Shown here piece after piece: positions 51,055-60,329 of a stretch of 64,000 bases of DNA. The notes beneath the pieces are model-generated. The model was not told the DNA's origin. It did not search any database and saw only the letters and a program-made list of their open reading frames with translations. Each line of letters opens with the position of its first letter. Position 1 is the first letter of the stretch. Position numbers and translations under genes: made by a program. Source of the DNA: G965220205 sp965220205 (GTDB lineage: Bacteria > Chloroflexota > Dehalococcoidia > Lucifugimonadales > Australimonadaceae); NCBI GenBank assembly GCA_965220205.1, contig OZ244812.1:1736001-1800000 (forward strand), given 5' to 3'.

Positions 51055-52293
51055 GTGACTAGCTTCGGCCCTCGGCGTGGCCGCCCGGTCGCCAGCGCAG
51101 GCATGCCAGCGCTGGCGCTGGTCCTCGCCGCGCTTTTGGCGCTGGCCGGCTGCGCCGGCAACCGGAGCGACCCGAACGAGGGATGGTCCGGGGTCGCCGC
51201 CGGGGACGGGGCCCTCTTCGTCGGGACCAAGGACGGGAGGATCATCGAGCTCGTCGTTGCCGATACGGCCCGCGGTCTCCAGGCTACGGCCGGACGGGAG
51301 TTCAACCTCGAGGACACCGTGGAGGGCCAAGACAGCGGCCGCGTGCCGCCGGCGTTCTACGCCACCCCGGCCGTGAGCGACGGCCGCCTGTACGCCGCCA
51401 GCTATCAGGGGTTCGTCTACTCGATGACAGCGGCCCCCGGCGACGGCTTCGACTCCCTCGCGAACGTCGGCGTGTTCGAGGTCGACGGCAACAAGCTGTC
51501 CAAGAGCATCGCCGGCTCGCCGGTCGTCGAGGGCGACACCGTCGTCGTGGGAGCGACGGAGGACGCGAACCGGGGCCGGCTGTACGTCCTCGACCGCACG
51601 CGCCTGGACGAGGACCGGCCCGCCGAGCGCTGCCGGTACCCCGATCGCGAATCCGCCCCCGTGGGGCAGATATGGTCCACGCCGTTGGTCGTGGACGGCA
51701 TCGCCTACTTTGGAGACCTCTCCCACCGTCTGCACGCGGTGTCGACGGTCGACTGCGACCTGATATGGGACGCGCCCGCGGAGGTCGACGGGGCCGTCAT
51801 TGCGACGCCGATCATGGTCGGGGGCACGCTGTACTTCGGTTCGTTCGACCGGACGTTCTACTCGGCCGATCCGCAGAGCGGGGCTGTCTCGCGGTTGTTC
51901 GAGGCCGAGGACTGGTTCTGGAGCACGGCGGTCTCGGACGGCGAGCTGGTATACGCTCCCAACATGGACGGCGCGCTGTATGCGTTCGACATCGCGAGCG
52001 GGTCGGTCGCGTGGACGTACAACCAGCAGGGCGGCACCGAACCGATTCTGTCGCAGCCGGCGCTCGTCAACGACGGCGTCGTCGTTGCTTCGGACCGCGG
52101 CGTGGTGACGCTGGTGGACAACCAGGGCAACCGGCTCGACGACACGGGCAGCGGAACCGACGGCGTCCGCGCCCCGGTGACGATCGAGGGGAATACGGCG
52201 TACGTGCACTGGCTCAACGAGACGGTTACGGCGTTCGCGGTGAACCGCGGCAACTTGGACCAAGTCTGGGAGTTCGAGCTCCCGGGGTTCTAG
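51055..52293 (+). CDS. PQQ-like beta-propeller lipoprotein (BamB-like fold)
   Basis: 412-aa exported lipoprotein. A positively charged start is followed by the signal LALVLAALLALAGC with a lipobox LAGC. The rest is a chain of beta-propeller blades (GALFVGTKDGRIIEL, GRLYAASYQGFVYSM, GTLYFGSFDRTFYSADP, GELVYAPNMDGALYAFDIAS, GVVVASDRGVVTLVD). These folds act as scaffolds, as BamB does in outer-membrane assembly. Its place between yidD and yidC suggests a job in membrane-protein insertion or folding, but that is inference. GTG 51055 is my choice; ATG 51103 would give a shorter signal. Confidence 0.82.
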   Translation: MTSFGPRRGRPVASAGMPALALVLAALLALAGCAGNRSDPNEGWSGVAAGDGALFVGTKDGRIIELVVADTARGLQATAGREFNLEDTVEGQDSGRVPPAFYATPAVSDGRLYAASYQGFVYSMTAAPGDGFDSLANVGVFEVDGNKLSKSIAGSPVVEGDTVVVGATEDANRGRLYVLDRTRLDEDRPAERCRYPDRESAPVGQIWSTPLVVDGIAYFGDLSHRLHAVSTVDCDLIWDAPAEVDGAVIATPIMVGGTLYFGSFDRTFYSADPQSGAVSRLFEAEDWFWSTAVSDGELVYAPNMDGALYAFDIASGSVAWTYNQQGGTEPILSQPALVNDGVVVASDRGVVTLVDNQGNRLDDTGSGTDGVRAPVTIEGNTAYVHWLNETVTAFAVNRGNLDQVWEFELPGF

Positions 52294-52317
52294 GCAGAAA
52301 CGAGGCGGCTTTTAGCC

Positions 52318-53259
52318 ATGTTCGATTTCGTTGCCCTCCTTTGGAATGAGGCCATCACCAGGCCGATGACCAATACCCTCATGCTGCTGTACGTGGCGCT
52401 GTGGGGCAACCTCGGCCTGGCGATCATCGCCTTCACCGTGCTGGTGCGCGGCATGACCTACAAGCTCGTGGTCCGCCAGATCGTGCAGACACGCAAGATG
52501 CAATCGCTCCAGCCGCGCATCAAGGCCATCAACGAGCGGTACAAGAACGACTCCCAGGCCCGCGGTCAAGCGGTCATGCGGGAGTACAAGGCCACCGGCG
52601 TGAACCCGGTCGGCTGTCTCGGTCCGTTGGTAGTGCAGATGCCGATCTTCATCGGCCTGTTCTGGGCAATCAACCACGTACTGCCGTTCAAGCCCGAGAG
52701 CCTGGCGGGGCTCTCGAGCAAGCTCTACGGGTTCCTGCCGTTCCTCGACAACGCCGTGCCGGTGGACCGCAACTTCCTGGGCATGGACCTCGCCCTCGAG
52801 CCGATGCGCGCTGGCAACATCCTCGCGTTCATCCTCGTCGCGGCTTCGGGTCTGACGATGCTGGTGCAGCAGAAGATGACCCAGATGCCCTCGGCAGACC
52901 CACAACAGCAGCAGACCCAGCGCATGATGACGTTCATGTTCCCGATCATGTTCGGGATATTCAGCCTGGTGTTCCCCATCGGGCTGGTCATCTACTGGGT
53001 CGCGTCGAACACCATCGGCATCGTCATGCAGTACTTCATCACAGGCGCCGGCGGATTGCGAAAGGCGGCGAAAGTCGAGGCCCAGGCGGCGGAGCCCGAG
53101 CCCGAGTCGACGCCCGTCGCGGCCACAGCGGAAAGGGAGCAGGGCCACAATGGAAAACTCCAGCCTGGTGCGAACGGCCAAGACGGTGGACGAAGCGATC
53201 GAGCTCGCGCTCCTCGAACTCGGCGTCGGCCGCGAAGAGGTAGAGGTCGACGTAGTTAG
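52318..53259 (+). CDS. yidC: membrane protein insertase YidC
   Basis: YidC/Oxa1/Alb3 family, 313 aa, with about five membrane segments and no large periplasmic domain, as in Gram-positive-type bacteria. The start lacks a lipobox. Typical lines are FTVLVRGMTYKLVVRQ with the hydrophilic-groove Arg, IKAINERYKND, NPVGCLGPLVVQMPIFIGLFW and FPIGLVIYWVASNTIGIVMQY. The C-terminal tail is hydrophilic and ends RRRPRRGRGRRS; it is encoded by 110 nt that overlap jag in another frame. Such basic tails bind ribosomes in other YidC proteins. Confidence 0.94.
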   Translation: MFDFVALLWNEAITRPMTNTLMLLYVALWGNLGLAIIAFTVLVRGMTYKLVVRQIVQTRKMQSLQPRIKAINERYKNDSQARGQAVMREYKATGVNPVGCLGPLVVQMPIFIGLFWAINHVLPFKPESLAGLSSKLYGFLPFLDNAVPVDRNFLGMDLALEPMRAGNILAFILVAASGLTMLVQQKMTQMPSADPQQQQTQRMMTFMFPIMFGIFSLVFPIGLVIYWVASNTIGIVMQYFITGAGGLRKAAKVEAQAAEPEPESTPVAATAEREQGHNGKLQPGANGQDGGRSDRARAPRTRRRPRRGRGRRS

Positions 53260-53869
53260 CAGGGGCCGCGCCGGCATCCTCGGCATCGGCTCGGAGCTGG
53301 CCGAGGTCCGCGTATCACTTCTCAGCTCGAGCAACGCCGCCGCGGGCACGGCTCTGACAATCGTCAACCGCGTGCTCGACGCCATGGACGTCGAGGCAAC
53401 ATGCACCATCCGCAGCTCCGGCTCCGGCTCTGACGATCCGCCGATCATCGACATCGTGGGCGAGGATGCGAGCCTCATCATCGGGCGGCGCGGCGAGACG
53501 CTCCGAGCGCTCCAGTTCATCGTCAACATCATCCTCGCGCGACAGAGCGACAGCGGGCCCGTCATCGTCGATGTTGAGCAGTACCGGCAACGGCGTCAGC
53601 AACAGGTCCGGACGCTGGCCCTACGGATGGCGGACCGCGCGATGTCCGGCGGACAACCCGTCACGCTCGATCCGATGCCCCCTGCCGACCGGCGGGTGAT
53701 CCACGTAACGCTCGCCGACAACAAGGGCGTGACCACCGCCAGCTCGGGCGAGGGCGCGCAACGCAGAGTGACCATCACGCCTACGGGTGAGCGCGCCCCG
53801 CGCTCGTCGCCGTCCGGCGGCCGCCAAGGCGGCAACCGCCGCCGTCAAATCCGCGACGACCGCGACTGA
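53150..53869 (+). CDS. jag: RNA-binding protein Jag (KhpB/EloR)
   Basis: 239-aa cytoplasmic protein. Jag-N (about 5-58: TAKTVDEAIELALLELGVGR, then GRAGILGIGS), KH-II domain (about 70-145: IIDIVGEDASLIIGRRGETL) and R3H domain (about 150-200: LALRMADRAMSGGQPVTLDP). The C-terminus is Gly/Arg-rich and disordered. ATG 53150 fits the Jag-N start exactly and has GGGAG upstream, although it lies 110 nt inside yidC. KhpB/EloR takes part in RNA binding and elongation control. Confidence 0.93.
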   Translation: MENSSLVRTAKTVDEAIELALLELGVGREEVEVDVVSRGRAGILGIGSELAEVRVSLLSSSNAAAGTALTIVNRVLDAMDVEATCTIRSSGSGSDDPPIIDIVGEDASLIIGRRGETLRALQFIVNIILARQSDSGPVIVDVEQYRQRRQQQVRTLALRMADRAMSGGQPVTLDPMPPADRRVIHVTLADNKGVTTASSGEGAQRRVTITPTGERAPRSSPSGGRQGGNRRRQIRDDRD

Positions 53870-53883
53870 CCCTCCGGGCGGCG

Positions 53884-54813
53884 ATGAGCGTCGAGCCGAA
53901 AGACGGGCGCCTATCCGTCGTGACGCGGGAGCGGCTTGCGATCACGCTGGCCGCCCCGTTCCTATTGCTGCTGGCGTCCTCGCTGGCGTCGTGGCCGTGG
54001 CGGAGCCTCGGACTGCCGGGCGCTGTCGGCACGATGACCCCGCCAGGCATCCTCTTGCTCGCACTCGCCGTCGCCGCCGCCATGCTCGCTCTGCGGCGCG
54101 GCCTGCCTCTGGGCATGATCACATGGCTCCCCGCGGGACAGGGCGCGATTGTCCTCCTCACGACCGGGTTTGTCGCCGAAACCCCGACGGCGTTAGCCGG
54201 CGCCGCCGTGATCGTGGCGTACGTGCTGATCTACCTCATCGCGCTGGGCGTAGCGCTCGCGGTGGCCGGCCACGGCGCTGCGCTCGGCGCCGCCTACATC
54301 TCTCTCTTCCTCCTCACGCAGACTGTTAGGTTTCCCGTCTTTGGGGTCGACTCGAGCGTCGACGTGACCGCGGCCGGCCTCCTGACATTCACGGCGGCGG
54401 TCCGAGCGACGGTCGAGACGGGGCTCGTGATCACGCTGACGCGCCGCCTCGTCGAAGCCCCGGAGGGCCAAGCCGGCGGCAGCGCCGCGCTCCTCGTGGC
54501 GCTCGCGGTCCTGCACGGGGTCTTCGCCTCCTGGGAGGACTCGGCGCTGCGAGGCGAGTTCAGCCTGCTCGAGGTGACTGAGCAGGCGGCGCGCTGGTTC
54601 GTGTTCGTGGGCATCCAACTGGGGATGGCCTTGGCGCTCATTCGGTTGCGGCGTTCGTGGGGGCGGGAGCCACGCTGGGCCGAGCCGCTCGCGGAGCCTG
54701 CCGCGGCGGAGCCCACCGCGGGAGAGCCCGCCGCGGCACGCTTCCCTGCGCGGACCGAGACGCCGACGCGGCGAAGCCGACGTCCGACGCCGCGCAGACG
54801 CCGGCGGCGATAG
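53884..54813 (+). CDS. polytopic membrane protein, unknown function
   Basis: 309-aa protein with about seven hydrophobic segments, then a Pro/Ala/Glu-rich linker and an extremely Arg-rich C-terminus (last 20 residues about half Arg). It follows jag by 14 nt and so belongs to the yidC operon. No family is recognised. The basic cytoplasmic tail could contact nucleic acid or ribosomes, by analogy with the YidC tail; this is inference. Confidence 0.7.
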   Translation: MSVEPKDGRLSVVTRERLAITLAAPFLLLLASSLASWPWRSLGLPGAVGTMTPPGILLLALAVAAAMLALRRGLPLGMITWLPAGQGAIVLLTTGFVAETPTALAGAAVIVAYVLIYLIALGVALAVAGHGAALGAAYISLFLLTQTVRFPVFGVDSSVDVTAAGLLTFTAAVRATVETGLVITLTRRLVEAPEGQAGGSAALLVALAVLHGVFASWEDSALRGEFSLLEVTEQAARWFVFVGIQLGMALALIRLRRSWGREPRWAEPLAEPAAAEPTAGEPAAARFPARTETPTRRSRRPTPRRRRRR

Positions 54814-54844
54814 GGACGCGCCGCCGCTATGCTACAATCCACGC

Positions 54845-55118
54845 AACGGCAGAGACGGAGACGAGTAGGCGGCAACGCCGCGCACAGCGAGCCGGGCACG
54901 GTGAAAGCCGGTCGCGGTCCCCGCCGAATATCACTCCCTAGCCGCCAACCGAACTCCGCTCGTTTGCCGCGCGGACAGTAGGCTTGGCCGGGCCAGCCGC
55001 CCGTTATCCTGGCCGGCCCCGCACGGGGCCAAGAGCGTCCTTCCCTCAGCGGAAGGGAACAGTGGTGGTACCGCGGGTCATGTATGCCCGTCCACGTTTG
55101 TGGACGGGCTTTGTTGTT
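54845..55118 (+). promoter_or_regulatory. T-box riboswitch controlling ileS
   Basis: tRNA-sensing leader. Visible are the stem I landmarks (GAGTAG, GCGAGCCGGG, GTGAAAGCCGG), a specifier region GAATATCACTCC with codon ATC (54930-54932) for isoleucine, and the T-box AGTGGTGGTACCGCG (55061-55075). The terminator is GCCCGTCCAC-GTTT-GTGGACGGGC followed by TTTGTTGTT (55086-55118). Uncharged tRNA-Ile would stabilise the antiterminator and allow ileS expression. An extended -10 promoter, TGCTACAAT, lies at 54830-54838. Confidence 0.95.
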
Positions 55119-55135
55119 GGGCTTGAGGTTGGCAG

Positions 55136-58100
55136 ATGACCGAGCAGGCGAAACGGCAGTTCGCTCCCGTCTCCAGCAGAGTGAGGTTTCCCGAGCTCGA
55201 GGAGACAATCCTTCAGGCTTGGCGCGACGAGGACACGTTCCGCGAGGTCGACCGCGTCCGCGCGACGGCGCCGCTGTTCGTGTTCTACGAGGGGCCGCCG
55301 ACCGCGAACGGCAGCCCCGGGATCCACCACCTCCTCTCGCGGTCCTTCAAGGACGTGATCCTGCGCTACAAGACGATGCGCGGGTTCAGGCCGCTGCGCC
55401 GCGGCGGCTGGGACACGCACGGGCTGCCCGTCGAGCTCGAGATCGAGAAGGAGTTGGGCTTCTCCTCGAAATCTGAGATCGAACGGTTGGGCATCGAAGA
55501 GTTCAACCGGCGCTGCCGCGAGAGCGTCTTCCGCTACGTGAAGGAGTGGGAGGCGATGACCGAGCGGGCCGGCGTGTGGCTGGACATGGACGCGGCATAC
55601 GTCACCTGCGACAACAGCTACGTCGAGACGGCGTGGTGGGTGTTCAAGCGCCTGTGGGAGAAGGGCCTCGTCTACGAAGGTTACAAGGTCACGCCGCATT
55701 GCCCCCGGTGCGTCACGAGTCTCAGCTCCCATGAGGTGGCGCTGGGGTACCGCGAAAATACTCCCGACCCGTCGGTCTTCGTCCGGTTCCCGCTCGCCGA
55801 GGCGCAGACAGACGCCTACGGCGCGTCAGCGGCCGTCGCGGCGAGGCTGGGCTACGCAAACGGCGCGTGGTCGCCGGTCCGTCCCTCGTTCTTGGCGTGG
55901 ACCACGACGCCTTGGACGCTGACGGCGAACATGGCCCTGGCGGTCGGCCCCGACATCGAGTATGCGCTGGCCGAGTCCGCCGACGGGTCGGAGCGGACCA
56001 TCGTCGCCGCCGCCCTGCTGGAACAGGCGCTCGGCGATGGGTGGAGCGTCGTCGACCGTTTCGCCGGCTCGGACCTCGTGGGCTTGCCCTACGACCCGCC
56101 GTACCGCGCCGGCGAGATGGCGCAACACGCGCACCGTGTGCTGGCCGCCGGCTACGTGAGCACCGAGGAAGGCACGGGCATCGTCCACACGGCGCCGGCC
56201 TACGGCGCGGAGGACGCGGAGCTCGGCAAGGCGCACGGCTTCCCAACCGTGCACACCGTGGATCTCCGCGGGGTGCTCGGCGAGGGCTTTCCCGGCGCGG
56301 GGCAGTTCGTGAAGGAGGCCGATAAACAGCTCATCGCCGACCTCGACGCTCGCGGTCTTCTCTACCGGAGCGGGACGGTCCGGCACACCTACCCGTTCTG
56401 CTGGCGATGCGGCACGCCGCTGCTCTATTACGCGAAGGCGTCCTGGTACATCAGCACCACGACCATGAAAGAGCAGATGGTAGAGGGCAACAGCGGCATC
56501 AACTGGCGCCCTCAGCACATCCGCGAGGGGCGCTTCGGCGAGTGGCTCCGGAACAACGTCGATTGGGCCGTATCGCGCGAGCGTTACTGGGGCACGCCCA
56601 TCCCGGTGTGGCGCTGCGGGGACTGTACGGCCGACCCCGTCTGCGTGGGCAGCGTCGCCGAGCTCGCTGAGCGCGCCACGCCCGAGACCGGGCCGCTCGT
56701 CGAGGGCCTCGACCTACACCGTCCGTTCGTCGACCGCGTCGAGCTGGCCTGCGAAGCGTGCGGCGGCGTTATGAAGCGCGTGCCGGAGGTCGCCGACGCC
56801 TGGTACGACTCCGGCGCCATGCCGTTCGCGCAATGGGCGTACCCCGTGAGCGTCCCCGGCCCCGGCGGGACGCCTCTCTACATCGCGAACGCGGACGATC
56901 TCATCGCAAGCCCCCTCTACCCGGCTGACTACATCACCGAGGCATTGGACCAGACCCGCGGGTGGTTCTACAGCCTCCTGGCGCTGGCGACGCTGATCAC
57001 CGGCGAGCCGTCGTACCGCAACGTCATCGTGTTGGGTCTGATCCTCGACAGCGACGGCGAGAAGATGTCCAAGTCGAAGGGGAACATCGTCGACCCCTGG
57101 ACCGTGATGAGCGATCAGGGCGCCGACGCGCTGCGGTGGTATCTTTACACGGCAGCGCCGGCCGGCGTCCCCCGCCGCTTCTCCGGCGACCTCGTGGCGG
57201 AGACGCTGCGCCGGTTCATGCTGACGCTGTGGAACACCTACAGCTTCTTCGTCACCTACGCCAACATCGACGGGTTCGACCCGACCGCCCACGCCTCCTA
57301 CTGGCGGGGCGACGTGGGCGGTCCGCGCCTGTCGCGGGTCCCCCCGAGCGAGCTGGACCGCTGGGTCGTCTCGGAGCTCAACGAGCTGGTGCAAAGCGTC
57401 ACAGCCCACCTGGACGCCTATAACCCCACCGACGCGGGGCGGCGCATCGAGGAGTTCGTTGACCTCCTGTCGAACTGGTATGTGCGCCGGAGCCGCCGGC
57501 GTTTCTGGCGGGCCGAGAGCGACGAGGACAAAGCCTGGGCCTACGTCACGCTCTATTCGTGCCTCGCGACGCTCAGCAAGCTCATGGCGCCACTGACCCC
57601 GTTCCTGGCCGACGCCATGCACCGCAACCTCGCGCCCGACGGGGCGCCTAGCAGCGTTCACCTCGCCGACTACCCGGAGGCGGACCCAGCGCTGATCGAC
57701 GACGACCTCGACCGCGCGGTGCGGCTGGCGATGAAGATCGCCAGTCTTGGCCGCTCAGCCCGCAGCAGTGGACGAGTGAAGGTGCGCCAACCGCTCGCGC
57801 GGGCGATGGTGCGGCTGCGCCCCGAGGACGCGCCGCTGCTCAGCGTCATCGAGGCGCAGGTGATGGACGAGCTCAACGTACACGCCGTCGAAGTCGCCGC
57901 TGAGGACTCGCTGGCCACCTTCAAGCTGCGTCCCAACCTACCCGTCCTAGGACCGAAGTACGGTCCTCGGATCAGGGATATCCGCGCGGCGCTCGACGCC
58001 GCCGACGCCGCCGCGGTAGCAGCCGAACTCCGCACCGACGGTCGCGCGACCGTCGGCGATTTCGAGTTCGAGGCCAATGAGGTGCTCGTGGACGTCGAGG

Positions 58101-58453
58101 AGCGGCCCGGCATGGCGATGGCCATGGACGGGGCCGCCGGCGTCATGGTGGGCGTGGACCTCACGCTCACGCCCGAGCTCGAGGCGGAGGGACTCGCCCG
58201 CGAGCTGGTGCATCGCATCCAGAACATGCGAAAGACGGCCGGACTCGAGATCGAGGACCACATCCTGACCTACGTCGTCAGCGGCGCCCACGAGGCGACC
58301 GCCTCGGCGCTCGCTGCCCACGATGCGTACATCCGCCAGGAAACGCTCAGCGAGGCGCTGTACGCGGAGTCCCCGCCGGCGGGCGCCTACGTCGAGGAGC
58401 ACGACATCGACGGCGCGAAGCTGACGGTGGGCGTGGTGAAGGCAGGCGTCTAA
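55136..58453 (+). CDS. ileS: isoleucyl-tRNA synthetase (type 2, eukaryal-like)
   Basis: Class I synthetase of 1,105 aa. The HIGH-equivalent is PGIHH (61-65) in PPTANGSPGIHHLLSRSFKD; KMSKS is at 643-647 (GEKMSKSKGN). GGWDTHGLPVELEIEKELG and PHCPRCVTSLSSHEVALGY are as in the type 2 enzymes also found in actinobacteria. The central editing domain (about 190-400) is present, as is the C-terminal anticodon-binding domain. Type 2 enzymes are commonly less sensitive to mupirocin. ATG 55136 follows the T-box terminator directly. Its stop overlaps the convergent vapC stop by 4 nt. Confidence 0.95.
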   Translation: MTEQAKRQFAPVSSRVRFPELEETILQAWRDEDTFREVDRVRATAPLFVFYEGPPTANGSPGIHHLLSRSFKDVILRYKTMRGFRPLRRGGWDTHGLPVELEIEKELGFSSKSEIERLGIEEFNRRCRESVFRYVKEWEAMTERAGVWLDMDAAYVTCDNSYVETAWWVFKRLWEKGLVYEGYKVTPHCPRCVTSLSSHEVALGYRENTPDPSVFVRFPLAEAQTDAYGASAAVAARLGYANGAWSPVRPSFLAWTTTPWTLTANMALAVGPDIEYALAESADGSERTIVAAALLEQALGDGWSVVDRFAGSDLVGLPYDPPYRAGEMAQHAHRVLAAGYVSTEEGTGIVHTAPAYGAEDAELGKAHGFPTVHTVDLRGVLGEGFPGAGQFVKEADKQLIADLDARGLLYRSGTVRHTYPFCWRCGTPLLYYAKASWYISTTTMKEQMVEGNSGINWRPQHIREGRFGEWLRNNVDWAVSRERYWGTPIPVWRCGDCTADPVCVGSVAELAERATPETGPLVEGLDLHRPFVDRVELACEACGGVMKRVPEVADAWYDSGAMPFAQWAYPVSVPGPGGTPLYIANADDLIASPLYPADYITEALDQTRGWFYSLLALATLITGEPSYRNVIVLGLILDSDGEKMSKSKGNIVDPWTVMSDQGADALRWYLYTAAPAGVPRRFSGDLVAETLRRFMLTLWNTYSFFVTYANIDGFDPTAHASYWRGDVGGPRLSRVPPSELDRWVVSELNELVQSVTAHLDAYNPTDAGRRIEEFVDLLSNWYVRRSRRRFWRAESDEDKAWAYVTLYSCLATLSKLMAPLTPFLADAMHRNLAPDGAPSSVHLADYPEADPALIDDDLDRAVRLAMKIASLGRSARSSGRVKVRQPLARAMVRLRPEDAPLLSVIEAQVMDELNVHAVEVAAEDSLATFKLRPNLPVLGPKYGPRIRDIRAALDAADAAAVAAELRTDGRATVGDFEFEANEVLVDVEERPGMAMAMDGAAGVMVGVDLTLTPELEAEGLARELVHRIQNMRKTAGLEIEDHILTYVVSGAHEATASALAAHDAYIRQETLSEALYAESPPAGAYVEEHDIDGAKLTVGVVKAGV

Positions 58454-58833
58454 CGAAAGACGCGGATGTCCACGCCCACATCGAGGGCGGCCCACGCTCG
58501 ATCGCCGGTGAGCACAGGCAGGTCGAGCGCGCGAGCGAGGGCAAGGCACGCGCGGTCGGCGAACGACAGCCCTTGGACGCGCGTGTACGACCGAAGGCGG
58601 CCCGCGTCCCACGCCTGCAACTCGTCGAACGGGACGACCTCCGGGCGAACGCGAAGCAGAGCTTCACGAATATCGGCCTCGGAGAACGACCGGTCGGTGA
58701 GCTTCGCGATGGCCTCCGAGAGGTTCACGGAGCTCATCGCCGCGACCGGCATCCATCGCTCAACTGCATCGGCGCCGCTCTCGTTGTACACCACCGCCAG
58801 CCATGCCGAAGCGTCTATCACGACGTCGCTCAC
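58450..58833 (-). CDS. vapC: PIN-domain toxin (VapC family)
   Basis: 127-aa PIN-domain RNase, toxin of a type II system. The four acidic residues expected in the active site are Asp7 (VVIDASAW), Glu40 (SVNLSEAI), Asp93 (LSFADRACLALA) and Asp111 (VLTGDRAW). GTG 58833 overlaps the antitoxin stop (GTGA). Convergent with ileS, ending within its stop codon region. Confidence 0.92.
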   Translation of the reverse strand: MSDVVIDASAWLAVVYNESGADAVERWMPVAAMSSVNLSEAIAKLTDRSFSEADIREALLRVRPEVVPFDELQAWDAGRLRSYTRVQGLSFADRACLALARALDLPVLTGDRAWAALDVGVDIRVFR

Positions 58834-59159
58834 GACTGCTCTCCCGCACGGCGGCGCCTCGCCTCTTCGAGACCGAGTTCTTCCAAGGCCGCTTCATCCC
58901 TCCGTTCAGCGATGAGCTCGTCGACGATACTCACGCCGGGTGGGGCATACTTGGCCACGACCTCGCGGGCGCGCCGGACGCCCTGAGCGAACGTCCACGC
59001 GCGCAAATCGCCATCCTCGACGCTCATGAGTAGATACTCGCCCGGCTGGACGCCCAAGGCCTTCCGGAAGTCGGCCGGTATCAGCAACCGCCCCGCCGCG
59101 TCGAGCTTTACCTTGGTCGGGGACCTCGGCGCCTGGGCTTTCCCTGGGGTCGTGGGCAT
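58830..59159 (-). CDS. vapB: AbrB/MazE-type antitoxin
   Basis: 109-aa antitoxin. The AbrB swapped-hairpin domain is KVKLDAAGRLLIPADFRKAL followed by GVQPGEYLLMSVEDGDLRAW (about 17-56). The C-terminal half is charged and helical and should wrap the toxin. First gene of the pair, coupled to vapC by a 4-nt overlap. ATG 59159. AbrB-type antitoxins normally repress their own promoter. Confidence 0.9.
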   Translation of the reverse strand: MPTTPGKAQAPRSPTKVKLDAAGRLLIPADFRKALGVQPGEYLLMSVEDGDLRAWTFAQGVRRAREVVAKYAPPGVSIVDELIAERRDEAALEELGLEEARRRRAGEQS

Positions 59160-59363
59160 CGGATTTCACCAATCGGCGCCAGATTTCTGTAGTTTGCCAT
59201 AATTCTATCAAATGGCTGAGCTCGTAATCAACCCATAGACCCCCCGATGCAGGGCGCAGGCGAACGCTGACCGGTCGAACGGCCGCTCTGTGGTGTGCTA
59301 CCCTTTGGCCCGGTGGCGGGCGCACGGCTCGCGGCAACAGCTACGCTATCGTGGAGGTACGCG

Positions 59364-60308
59364 GTGACCGTCCTCATCACAGGCGGCATGGGATTCATTG
59401 GCCTGCACACGGCCAAGGCGTTTATCGACGCGGGCGAAGACGTCGTCATCACCTGGCACCAGACGTGGCGCGAGCCCGATTTCATCAGGGACGAATACGG
59501 CAAGCGCGTCCAGGTCGAGAGGGCGGACGTCTCGCAGCCCGACGTCATCCGCGACGTGGCGAAGAAGCACAACGTCGACGGCATCGTGCACCTGGCCGTG
59601 CCCGGACTGGGCGCGCTGGACGCGGCGGGCGACTACCGCGTGAACATGGACGGGCTCCTCGGCGTCCTCGAAGCGGCGCGGGAGGCCGAGGTCAAGCGCC
59701 TCAGCCTGGCGAGTTCCGTCGCGGTCTACAGCGGCCTACCCGAGGGCCCGTTCCGCGAGACCGACCGCCTGCCGCTGGAGTCGAGCAACCCTACGGAGGC
59801 GTTCAAGAAGGCGTGGGAGGTGCTCGCCCACCACTACGGAGCGCGGACTGGCATCGAGGTCGTCAACATGCGCATCTCGGGCATCTGGGGCCCGGTGTAC
59901 CACTCGGGGATGAACCTCCCCAGCAGAGTCGTGCACGCGGCGGTCGACGGGGTGGACCCGCAGTACGCCGGCGGAAACACGCCGTTCGCGGAGGACGCCC
60001 AGGACCTGTGCTACGTCAAGGACACGGCCGAGGGCATCCGCACCGTGCAGATGGCGGAGACTCTCGAGTTCCGGACGTACAACGTCAGCCAGGGCGCGGC
60101 GACGTCCAACGCGCAGCTCGAGGCGGCGGTGAAGAGGGTGAAGCCCGACGCCACGGTCAGCTTCCAGCCTGGCCGCGGCCCCCGCTACAAGAAGGACAAC
60201 TATCTTGATATCACTCGGATCGGCGCGCTCGGGTACAAGCCCAAGTACAACATCGAGGACGCGGTCGCCGAGTACATCGGCTGGCTCGACGCCGGCAACG
60301 CGCTCTAG
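59364..60308 (+). CDS. NAD-dependent epimerase/dehydratase-like protein
   Basis: 314-aa extended-SDR protein. The nucleotide motif is GGMGFIG (7-13), with LASSVAVY near 115-122. The position of the catalytic YxxxK is T144-E-A-F-K148 (SNPTEAFKKAWE), so the tyrosine is replaced by threonine. GTG 59364 is preceded by GGAGG at 6 nt. First of four genes in the same direction with short gaps. Possibly a catabolic reductase or epimerase with altered chemistry; substrate unknown. Confidence 0.83.
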   Translation: MTVLITGGMGFIGLHTAKAFIDAGEDVVITWHQTWREPDFIRDEYGKRVQVERADVSQPDVIRDVAKKHNVDGIVHLAVPGLGALDAAGDYRVNMDGLLGVLEAAREAEVKRLSLASSVAVYSGLPEGPFRETDRLPLESSNPTEAFKKAWEVLAHHYGARTGIEVVNMRISGIWGPVYHSGMNLPSRVVHAAVDGVDPQYAGGNTPFAEDAQDLCYVKDTAEGIRTVQMAETLEFRTYNVSQGAATSNAQLEAAVKRVKPDATVSFQPGRGPRYKKDNYLDITRIGALGYKPKYNIEDAVAEYIGWLDAGNAL

Positions 60309-60329
60309 CAGCGCCTGAGGGAGACGGCC

